A DNA stretch of 64,000 bases from Nilaparvata lugens (lineage: Eukaryota > Arthropoda > Insecta > Hemiptera > Delphacidae), in the NCBI RefSeq assembly GCF_014356525.2, contig NC_052509.1, positions 35,067,913 through 35,131,912 on the forward strand, in the 5' to 3' direction. The translations under genes and the position numbers were made by a program. The notes beneath the pieces are model-generated. The model had not been told where the DNA came from, did not search any database, and was given only the letters and a program-made list of their open reading frames with translations. Numbering within the stretch: position 1 is the stretch's first letter; each line of letters starts with the position of its first letter. Shown in pieces: positions 11,701 to 23,700 of the stretch.

Positions 11701-14700
11701 AAAATTGTTTTGGCCGAGTGAGAGTGTAAAAACAGTACAGTATGAGAGACTACTAGCGTCACATAGCTTCGCAAAAATGAACAAGACTATCGGCTTGAGT
11801 TAACAGTGAAATTTGGAGCATAATCGCCCTATACCAAGGGCTATCTTCTTATGCTATCTTTTCTCTACGATACTATTTACTATACAGATGATATAGTCTT
11901 TCATGAAACGATCAGTCGTCAAGAAATGATATCATTTTTCACAAAAACATTACCTGTGAATGTGGTTGGTCCACCATTAGTCACTGACATCTGATGGAGA
12001 AATACATCAATAAAGTCTCTAACCACACCTTCTTGAAGTGTTTTCTTGTGCATGTGTATTGTATCCTGTTGAGAATTAAATAACTTATAAGAAACCTGAT
12101 GTAGAGAACATTAATTATGGTCATGAAGTCACAGTTGCATCTAAGATGATGCGGTACTTTATGACACAAATCGAGGGAGAATATTATACAATTTTATCGA
12201 CGAACATGCATACAGCTTATGGAGGCAGCATGCTGCAAAATAATTCTAAGTTGAAATGCACCTATACATCAGAAAAATAATCTTTGAAATGTATATTTCA
12301 TAAATAATGCTGTTTCTATGTATTTTGAGATATTTTCTTCTTTCAACGAATTGTTATTAAGTTAGCTGCACGAAGTAAAAATAATAAATAGTAGTTAGAG
12401 CAGTAGTCCTACTTAACGATAACCTGGCGAGGGTGAGCTGGGAGCCTTTCTTTGCCAGTGATGATACTAATGTGTGTGCTCAGATGCTCTGTCAAAACAT
12501 TAAACAATGAACAAACATTGGGAAATCAAGAAAAAACTTACCTAATCAATTTGCCAAGTCAAAAAAAATAAAACCGTGGATTACATCTGGCCTTGTTGCA
12601 GCCATTCGAACTAGGGATAAATTGAGTAAACCTTTGAAGAGACAACCCTTTAATACTGACTTGAACAATCAATATCTAAATCACAGAAACCTACCAAGTA
12701 ATCTCTTGAAACAGTCTAAGAAAAAATTTACCAATCATTAAAAATTATTACAAAAAAAAACATATAAATACTAGAAAAGTAATACAAGAGAATGATTAAA
12801 ATAGTACATGTGAAAAACACGAAAAAAGTATTATAGCTACTTGGAGAAAGGAAAGATTAATATTAATGTTAATGGTAATTGATAAAACTAAATTTTGATT
12901 ATTCAATAAGATCAATTATAACCACATAAGATAACAAAATATAACCTACGTATTACATATGGTTAATTCTAAGAGAAGTGATGAAAGAACTATAAAAAAC
13001 AAGGAAGCAAAAGGGAAGTGGAATAAATATTAATAGTTGGTGGAAAAATGATGACCATGGAGAGAACAAAGAAAAGGCCATTGTGAACCAGAGTAAATTA
13101 AGAGCAACAAGTCAATATTACTCTTCAATTGAAGAAAGTTGACATTTTTCTCTTGAAGCTACATTTAGACAAGAAGAGATCCACCTGACCATCACAGCAG
13201 AGGAATTCACGAGGAATACGATTCATTGGTGAGTAATAATGACCAACCGTGTTACATCTACAGGTTAACCCTATCTGATGGGGATTCCAAACCACCGCGA
13301 AATACTCAAATATTCAAGCAAGCTCCAAACAAGGCTAGGAAAGAGAGCCATCAAGGCTCCAAAATCTCTAAACACAGTCGTAGATATCATGATGAAACCT
13401 AGCATCCTATTAGCCCTACCAACCAAAGAATGGACATGGGGTGCAAAACTCAGAGAAGAATCGAACAACACACCAAGATCCTTGAAACTATCGGCTCTAG
13501 AATGTTGAAAGTCGTTAATTTTATAGTTGAAAATAGGATAAGTCAGCTTACGAGTGAAGACCATAAATTTACATTTGCAAACACTGAGATCGAGGCCGTT
13601 ATCCGTGCACCACCCCGAGACAAAATCCAGGTCACTTTGCAGCAGAACAGAATCATTATGGCAATCAATCCTCCTGTAGATTTTCAAGTCATCAGCAAAC
13701 ATCAAACAATTGGATTGCAGCAGGCAGCCAGGTAGGTCATTAATGAACATTAGGAACAACAAAGGACCTAAATTACTACCCTAAGGCACACCAGAGGAGC
13801 TGACATAAGTGTTAGATTTCAAATTCAAGACAGAAACATAATTGATACGATCACTCAGGTAGTCAGAAAAGAAACCAACAAGCCGAGGCACCAAACCAAA
13901 ACTAGATAATTTGCAAACAAGCCGTTAAGACTGATTCTATCAAAAGCCTTGGAAAAATCTGTGTATACTACATCCACTCTACCCCCAACATCAAGCGCCT
14001 CTGAAACATCAGCCGTGAATTCAAGCAAGTTAGTTGTAGTTGAGCGACCCCTCAGGAAACCATGCTGACTATTAGATAAAAAGGGACTAATATGACCAAT
14101 CACAAATCGTAAAGCACTCTCTCAAATACCTTAGCAAAAGGTGACAATTGAGTTATTGGGCGGAAGTTGGATATGTCATTTCTTCTTCTAGACTTAAGTA
14201 TGGGAATAACCTTACCAATTTTCCATCTGGAGGGGAACACTGAAGACCTCAAGGACAGATCAAAGATGAACTTCCTGGGAGGACTCAGTATTTCAGCACA
14301 ACCCTTAACAATAAATGGAGGAACATTGTCAGGGCCACAGCCAGAACTAGGTCTCAGATTACCTATTGCTGCTAATATTGTACTCAGGTCAATAGAACCA
14401 ATTGAAAGGAAAGGGATATTAATTCCAGGATTGATGTTGCCATCGTCGACATCAGCCAAGTGTGTGTCATCAGAAAATACTGAAGAAAAATATTGAGCAA
14501 AGCCATCTGGCAAATCATGCAATCCAAAAACCCAATCACCCCAATGCATACCTTCATGAGTAGAGTCAATAGCTCTCCTTGAGTTGACAAAACCCCAAAA
14601 GCTCCTGACACCACTTTTGATACCCGACTCCACCCTGGATATATAGTTACTATATTGCCGAGCGATCAACTGCTTTACCCGAGTTCTCAAGCTTTTAAAT

Positions 14701-17700
14701 TGTTCCAAGTGGTATAAAGAGAAATTCTTCTTTTTAGCTCACCTATCCTTCCTTTTCAGTAATCATATTATTTCAGCATTAAACCATGGTGGATATTTAG
14801 TGCCTCCCTGCCTGACCCTCCTCTTTGGCACACAATTATTAAAGCACTCATAGATGAAGTTGTAAAATATATTAACAGCATCATCCACATTAAAATAATT
14901 ATAAAAAAGTTCCCAATGACAGACTCTCAACTGAGTATAAAGCATGAGATAGTCCGCCCTCCTGAAGTCATACAGTTCAATACAATTCGGATCATTCCTC
15001 GGAGTCTTCCAAACGTATTGGCAATCCGGAGAACTAGTCATCACACACAGACCTCAGGTCCATGTGAAGATCATTCCTGAATAAAAGCACTGTCGGTTCA
15101 CAACTCTTCTCTGATGAATTCAATTCTGATGGGTTATGAATCTCAATCATGATCAAAATTCAGATTAAGATTTTTGAGGATCACTTTCTATTTGATTTAA
15201 TTTCAACTATTTTGTTTGAGTTTTTTATTGTACAAAAATATTATTCTTATGAGTGAGTTCTTGTAAGAGTATGTGGAACTGACAGCAGATTGTGAATCAT
15301 ATTGTTTTTTATGAAGAATAAAGAACTTTTTGAATTGAATTTGAATTGAATCAAGTGATGATGTTATTGAGATAGATATCCACATTGAATCAGAAGCTTT
15401 GAAACTGTTACAATCACTCATTTATCAAAATAACTAGGAACTAGTATTGTTACACTGTCCTGTATCAACTACAGATTGATAGAATATACTATATCCCTTG
15501 CAATAAGATTTATTGCTTATTTATCTCAAATAATAGTTCAGAATGGAAATGGCGTGAAGTCATCATGACAACTCCTCGAGTCATTCTAGTAAAATAATGG
15601 GTACATAGTATACACTATCGTGGGTCAACTACAGATTGATAGAATATAGTAATAAGATATTTTGTTTCTGTATCTCTAATAATAGCTAAGAATGGGGATG
15701 GCCTCACCGACCTTGAGCAGTTGCGACAGCTGAGTGTTGAGGTTCTGTATGAGCGTGAATCCGGTGAGCTCGGGCGCGACATGCCTGAGCCAAGGCAGCT
15801 GACTCAGCACTCCGCCGGCCATGTCGAAGGCGCGACTACGCTCATCCATCAGTCGCAGCAGTGACGTCAGAGTCGCATCTTGCTCGTCGCCGAATGGCGT
15901 CCCTGCCGCCAGCGTCCACAGCACGTTCAGCACGCTTGGTGCCAACACCGCGTTCCACACCACTGCACCGCCCGAACCAAGCTTACACAGCATCTTCTAG
16001 ACAAGTAGTTCAATTCATGTTAACTGTTTGTGTCATCAAAAGGGTATTAGTGATTCTAAATAATAAAAGTACATGTTTTCCAATCGCGTTTTGTGTTAGG
16101 CTGGCCACTAACCATGTAACATGCATGATAAAGATTATTAACATGCATGTTCTTCATGCATATAAGTTATATAGCTAATTACTTATATAGTCAGCACTCC
16201 TCATTCCATTATTGTTGATGTAGCATAGTTGTAGTGGAAAGTAAAATTGTAATTAGTAGTCAGTTCCAAGTTAGCGGACATAGCGAACGGAGCTCTATCG
16301 CGAGATATAAAATGATTGTAATATGTGGTTAACAAATAAATTCATTTTTTAAAAAGAATATTTGATAAATCGCAATCCTAACTGGCGCAGTCAGTAGGAC
16401 ACTTCAAAAACGAGAATTTGTTTTTACGGTTTTAACCGTTAATGAAGTGTTCATTACAAAAAAGTTGTACATTTACAAAAAAGTTGTATCATTCACCTAA
16501 CATCGGGACTTAAATAAGTGAACAATCATCAAAATAACTTCGTATCAAATTGAACAAATTGGTGAACTATTATATTATTAGATTCTTGAGTGTTATTTGC
16601 AAAATTATATTTCTACTCAGTCACCTAATATTGGGAGAAGTGTGAAAGATAATGAAATTAGTGAACAGTATAGTAAAGTGTTAACAATACCGTACTTCAT
16701 CTACAAAGTGAATCAAGAAAAAGCAATAGACTTTCAACTTCTGAGGACTACCACGGACTTCAACTTTTAAGGACTACCAACAGACTTCGACTTCTAAGGA
16801 CTACAACGGACTTCAACTTCTAAGGACTACTACGGACTTCAACTTCTAAGGACTTCCACCTCTAGAGAATATCCTACACATGAAACAGAGCCCTGGACTG
16901 TGACAAGATGAACTCGATTATAGTACCTATTGTGAGTAACAAACATTTTTGTTTTATCATTTTATTACGAACTTGGACAATATCAATTTTGATAATTATT
17001 TTCGTATTTCTTTTTCCTGTAATTTTATCTATAACTTAGAGCCATGAATCCCAACAATGATAAAGCAACCAATCCCCAAACTGTACCTACCCTTAAGAAA
17101 GAATTCTTGGACATGATCCCTGATTATTCAGGAGAGCCTGCTATGCTAAATCGTTTTATTTCAATTTGTGACAAACTTGTGGCAAAATTTTATGTAACTG
17201 CCAAGCCAGATGATTTCCAAAACAAATACTTGTATTCTACTATTCTTGCTATTCCAGATGATTTCCAAAACGAATACTTGTATTCTACTATTCTTGTCCG
17301 TATCAAAAGCCCAGCTCTTGACATTGTCACTAGTTCTAACACTTATGCATGACCTGATGTAAGAAAAGTTTTGATCAATAGTTACATGGACAAGAGAGAT
17401 TGCTTTACTCTCAATCTTGAAATGGCTGGAACTAAAACAAGAATCAGGTGAATCACCCTTTTCATTCTATGAACGAATCCAAAAACTTCTGAATTTACAG
17501 ATTTCATATTTCCGAAACAAACAACCCACAATATCAAAATTCATGTGTCAGTATGTAAATGGATTAGCACTTGAGAGTATTGCTGAGAGGATTAAGAGAG
17601 CCTCTCGGGTCTCTCATGAGAACCAAAAATCCCAGTTCGTTGGACAGTGCTCTTAACATGCTATCTAACGACTTCCAGTTCAAATTCGACTTCTTTCAAG

Positions 17701-20700
17701 ACCACTCTAATTTGAAAAAGCCTAACACTCAAATCCAACACAAAGGTAATCCCAGCTATCAAATGCAAAACTATCCTCAGAGACAACAACAGTTCTATCA
17801 CACTCAAAATCAGAAAGGTCCATTCTTTCAAAACAAAAATCAGCACTTCCAAAATCAACACATGAACAGACCTCAACAACATTTTCGAAACAATCAACCC
17901 AAACCACAGTATTTCAACACAAATCAGCCAAGAGCTCAAAATCCAAACTATAACCAACCAAGACCCCAAAATTCGTATCAACCAATGCCAATGAGCATTT
18001 CCTCAATCAACAATCGTCCCCAAAAAAGACCAAGACTGTTTCAAATGACAGGTCGACCAATTGACGAAATGCAAAATGATGAGTTTGATAATAATTTCAG
18101 AGAAAACGCTCAGAAAGAATTATCAGACGAATTCAAACAGCTCTCAGTTGAGAACGAAAATGAAACATATTTCCAGCCAGCCGAACAAACCGAATCAGAG
18201 TGTTTTTTAGAGGATACGAGCCTCGAGAGAAATTTTCAATTATGAACTTACAAGATGACAAAAATGAACTTCCCTACTTCATTGACCCTAAAACAAGATT
18301 TAGAGTTCTAATCGACACAGGAAGCACTAGATCATTCTTGAAGAACTTCATAGGTATGGAATGTTACAAAGAAAACTTGATAGAAGACCCTTTTGAAGTA
18401 GCAACAGCGCATGGTATTTCACAAGAGAAATACAGTACAAAGATTTCTTTATTAGGAAAATCTAAACACACGTTCTATCTTTTTGATTTTCATAAAAACT
18501 TTGACCTTCTTCTCGGACTTGACAATATGAAAAAGCTTAAGATAAATTTGGATTTCATCAATGACAGTATTGATTTCAATGGGATGAAACTGCCTTTTCA
18601 CTATTTTAACGCTGAAGAAAATGATTCAAAAGTAAAGTCAACATACCAAAAATCAAATGACACAAGTAAAATAATTTCTGATACAAGCTAGAACTCATCC
18701 ATTATAGAAATTCCAATTGAAAATATGAATGAAGGTGAAGCTATAGTATCATACAAAGACATTTCTGGGCTTGAAATTCCTCAGTGTCTAAGTGAAAGTG
18801 AAAGAAAACAAAGCCTATTGTTCTATTTTGAACCCCACTACATCAGACAAGAAATTTACCATTCACAAACCAATGTCAGTCGAATCGCTTGAAAACTATA
18901 ATTGTATTATTCCAAGTGAGTTACGTAATCATAATGCATGTAATAATTTGAATCTACTCCATCACAAAACTAACAAAATCAATCTATCAAAAATTAGAAC
19001 CAATCTTATGAATGCCGAAGAAGAGCAAGCTATTTTACAGGTGATTAAAGATTACTCTGATATATTTCACATTGATGGAAATCCTTTGACTTTCACAAAT
19101 GAAATAAAGCACATCATCAGAACCACCGACGAAATCCCAGTCTATACAAGAAGTTATCGCTACCCTGAAATCTATAGAACCGAAGTAAATCGACAGATTG
19201 ATGAAATGTTGGAACAAAAAATAATTCAACCCTCCAATTCACCTTCGAATTCACCAATATGGGTCATTCCAAAGAAACAAGATGCCTCTGGTAAAAAGAA
19301 ATTTCGAGTTGTAATTGACTATCGCGGTTTGAATTCTAAGACTGTAGACGATAAATTCCCACTTGCTAATATTACGGATATTCTAGACAAATTAGGAAGA
19401 GCACAATACTTCACTACCCTAGACTTATTCTCTGGCTTCCATCAGATAGAAACGGATCCTAGCAGTATTGAAAAAACTGCATTCTCTACAGACACGGGTG
19501 ATTACGAATTTTTACGAATGCCCTTCGGTCTCAAAAACGGTCCACCCACTTTCCAAAAAGCTATGAATAGCATACTAAGAGGACTCCAAAATGAATTGTA
19601 TTTAGAATATTTAGATGACATTATTATTTATTCAACTAGTTTAGAAGAACACATTGATCGACTAAGACAAGTATTTGACAGGTTAAGACAATCCAACTTC
19701 AAAGTACAACTTGATAAAACAGAATTTTTTTCGTAAAGAAGTTAGTTTTCTCGAACACTAAGTGACACCAAACGGAGTTAAACCAAATCCTGACAAATTC
19801 GAAGCGATAAAAATATATCCTATCCCTAAAACAACGAAATAGATAAAAGGATTTCTTGGACTTTTAGGATACTATCGAAAATTCATTAACAACTTTGCTC
19901 ATTTAACAAAACCTCTAACTAAATGTTTGAAAAGAAATGCTAAAATAGATATACAATACCCAGAGTACATTAAATGTTTTGAAACTTGTAAGAATATCCT
20001 TACTAACGTACCAATCCTTCAGAATCCTGATTTTGAAAAACAATTCAACCTTACAACAGATGCTAGCAATTTAGCTATTGGGGCAGTTCTTAGTCAGAAC
20101 AAAGACGGTGCCGATTTGCCTTGTGCATATGCAAGTAGAACCCTCAACCAAACTGAAATGAACTATTCAACTATTGAAAAAGAACTTTTAGCGATAGTTT
20201 GGGCTACCAAGTACTTCCACCCCTATCTCTATGGTAGAAAATTCAAATATTCACTGACCACAAACACCTACAATGGTTATTTTCTATGAAATAACCGAAT
20301 TCAAAATTTTTTGAGGTTAGGTCTTTGTATTTCCGATATTTTGTTGTTTATTTTTTCTTCGCTGCTCTATTTTAGCTTCAATTATATTTATTTTATTATA
20401 ATTTGTAATTTACCAGAGGTTTATATTTACTGATATTGGATGTTTATTTAATGTTAGATGCCTCTCCGTCATGAGAAAACATGATTGATGAATATGTACA
20501 CCGTGTCCCACGGTTTACACGTTTGATTTTATATTACGTGCCCATTCATGCACCGAACTTTTTTAAATTTTACACAGTTTACAAAGTAGGTTCTGAAAAT
20601 ATTCTGGGAAAATTTCAGCTCCCTAACCTTCATAGAAACAAAATGGCGGCATATTGAAAATTTTATCAATTCACTTCCTATAAAAACTACTTTCATGAGT

Positions 20701-23700
20701 TATTATCTGATTTGTTTACTACGTTGCTACAGTGTTGCCTCATTTGATGATACACTACCAGAAATGGAACAAGTAATCTTCCAACAAGATGGTGCTTCAC
20801 CTCATTTCGCAAATCATGTCAACCAATTACTAAAAATGACAAGCTTCATGGCCCTTGGATTGGTCATGGAAGTGATTTTTTAGATTGGCCACCCCGATCA
20901 CCAGCATTAACGGTATGTGACTTCTTTTTATGGGATTACTTGAAGGAAAAAGTTTATACTCATAGCTTCAGTAATGATGAGCAACTAAAACGATCAATGG
21001 AAGAGGAACTTCTCCGTATACTGCGGAGTTTCTTTGTGAGAGCTTAAGAATCATTTCTGAAGTGCTGTAATCAGTGTGTTGCTGTGGATGGGTTTCAATT
21101 TGAATACTTTTGGACTTTAAGGTTTTTCATTAGGCTATGTTCTAGTTTTTTCATTTAAAAGTCATATTGCCCTGAAGAGCAACAATAAAAATAGTTTATA
21201 AGATCAAAAACACCTCTCTAATGTTTTTAAAGTATCGTTTCTCAATAAGTCGTCATTTTGTTTCTACGAAGGTTAGGTAGTTGAAATTTTCCCAGAATAT
21301 TTCCAGAACCTACTTTGTAAACTGGCACGTAATTGACCGAGCGAAGTGAGGTCTAAGATTCAAGTTGACGGTTTGGCATTTCTCTTAATGTTTGAATGTT
21401 TATATGTTGCGCATTTACGGCGGAACGCGGTAATAGATTTTCATGAAATTTGACAGGTATGTTCCTTTTTTAATTGCGCGTCGACGTTTATACAAGGTTT
21501 TTGGAAATTTTGCATTTCAAGGATAATATAAAAGGAAAAAGGAGCCTCCTTTATACGCCAATATTAGAGTAAAAATCAGACTATAGAATTATTCATCATA
21601 AATTAGCTGACAAGTGATTACACAGATGTGTGGAGCAGCCAGTCTATTGCTGTATTTCCATAAGGTCTATAGTTTCAATCAGGTACTTGTGGATGAGAAT
21701 TCTGCGTGAGGTGTACGGTTCACAGAACTACTAGTATAAAATCAAACGTGAAAGCCTCTTTGTGGAACACGGTGTACATATTCATCAATCATGTTTTCTC
21801 ATGACTGAGAGGCATCTAACATTAAATAAACATCCAATATCAGTAAATATAAACCTCTGGTAAATTACAAATTATAATAATAAAAATATAATTAACGCTA
21901 AAATAGAGCATCGATGAAAAATTAAACAACAAAAAATCGAAAATACAAAGACCTAGCCCAAGGTACCTAGAATAGGAGGTACTGGCCACGCGCATCTCAA
22001 TCTTTTAATGATCAGAGTCAGATGATCGGTGTGACGTCATTGGTGCTCTAAATATCTATTCTTCCTATCTTTTCAATGTTAAATTGAGCAACTTTGTAAT
22101 TTGTTTTTCTCAAAAAGTAAATAACTTTCAAGTCCCATCGACATCTCCTACGATTCATACAATATTTATCTTCAATTTTTCTAGAAATTTAATACTTTTG
22201 GACGGCTGGACCTTTCAGAATGATCGATTTTGTAAGAGCCTTCACACATCGAATACCTGTTGCTCTCTTATTGAAAATTAACATGCTTTCCCTGGCTCTT
22301 TTGTAATTCTATTAATCAATGCTAATAAATTTGATAAATCGATCATCGAATAAGGAATTAAAAACGTGAAAACATTAATTGTACTATAATATTACTTCTC
22401 TCACAATCCGTTATCTTGTCTGTGTACTGTGTATTATATGTAGAATCAATAGAACATCTTGCCTAATCCCTTAGGAGGATCTCTTTTTTCAGGACAATTA
22501 TGGCTTTGACATACTTGATCAGGAAACAGTTTTTTGGTTGAATCTCTCTAATTGGAAATTACAACTAAATATAAGGGCGAATCAGAGTGAGTCATATGTA
22601 TGGGAACCCTTCAATAAGTTGAAGACTGTTGTAGATATAATACTATAGCTTCCAGGACAAGTTATTGGTCAAATAATTCACCTTCTGACGTACAACTGAA
22701 TTTCAACCCCTCGTGAGGGGGTGACTTAGGGGTTGTAACTCGAATATTTGAAATGAAAACACCCATTGTGTGGTGCATCACTTCAAAGGTCGTTTTAAAA
22801 CAAGAAAGATGGCATCGATACAAATGTTCTATGATACATGTATCCAAAATATCCGCTGTGCGGATGTTCTAGTAGCTCCCCTGCACTTTATTTTTAATCT
22901 ATCTGTGAAAACTGGCAAATTTCCTCTGAAGTGGAAAACTGCTAGAATTACCCCTGTTTTTAAGTCTGGTAAAAGAGCTGATATTAGTAATTTCAGACCA
23001 ATTTCTATCTTAAATTGTTTTTCAAAAATATACGAAAAAGTTTTACATTCTAATATTTTTAAACAGGTCAAGAGCATCATTGCGGATGAGCAGCATGGTT
23101 TTTTACCTGGTCGTTCAACTGTCACTAACCTAATGACCTTTAGTGATAAAATATCTCAAGTTTTGGATGGGGGAGGCCGTGTAGATGTTATCTATACGGA
23201 CTTATCCAAGGCTTTTGATACTATTAGTCATGGACTACTGTTGAAAAAACTTAGGCGGATGGGTTTTAGTGATAATTTAGTGAACCTCCTGCAGAGTTAT
23301 CTGCAATCAAGAATGCAGTTTGTTAAAATTCAAAATTTCAAATCCAAATCATTCATATGTGCATCTGGGGTACCTCAGGGTTCCAATCTTGGCCCACTTT
23401 TGTTCCTCTTGTTTATAAATGATGTCCCTACTATTATAAAGAATTCTTCCTGCCTGATGTACGCAGATGACGTCAAATTGTTCAGGGAGATCAAGAATGT
23501 AAATGATGGGCTTGCTTTACAGGGCGATATCAACAATTTTTACCAATGCTGCTAGGGCCAACCAACAAATGGGGTTTATTCTGAGGACCTGTTCGCCCTT
23601 TAGTGATGTAGAGCCTTTGATTCTGATTTATAAGTCACTAGTGAGAAGCTTGCTAGAATATGCCTCAGAGATATGGAATCCATATCATATGGATAGACTA

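Larger units (their letters stand above)
16095..20313 (+). mobile_element. Ty3/Gypsy LTR retrotransposon, 3' truncated
   Basis: Layout: 5' LTR 16095-16382, primer site 16383, long leader, gag 17044-18245, a -1 slippery site at 18203, protease, RT and RNase H to about 20305. The integrase and 3' LTR are gone; the palindromic element at 20314 abuts the break. The RT (YLDD), the primer site and the gag/pol overlap fit the 17.6/297 group of Gypsy elements. Inactive: several frameshifts and no 3' half. It lies in P450 intron 3. Confidence 0.88.
20314..21960. mobile_element. Palindromic (foldback) element interrupted at its centre
   Basis: Arms 20314-20496 and 21777-21960 are inverted copies: AGGTCTTTGTATTTCC against ATACAAAGACCT, and TTTACCAGAGGTTTATATTT against its complement. 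The 47 bp nearest the centre have one mismatch. The centre carries the Tc1/mariner-type insertion. Confidence 0.75.

Noticed and set aside
11453..11803. 116-codon plus-strand open frame
   Set aside because: No domain, no splice or codon pattern support, inside a P450 intron on the other strand.
17661..17981. Minus-strand open frame of 106 codons rich in Leu/Val
   Set aside because: Shadow of the Gln/Asn-rich Gypsy gag on the plus strand.
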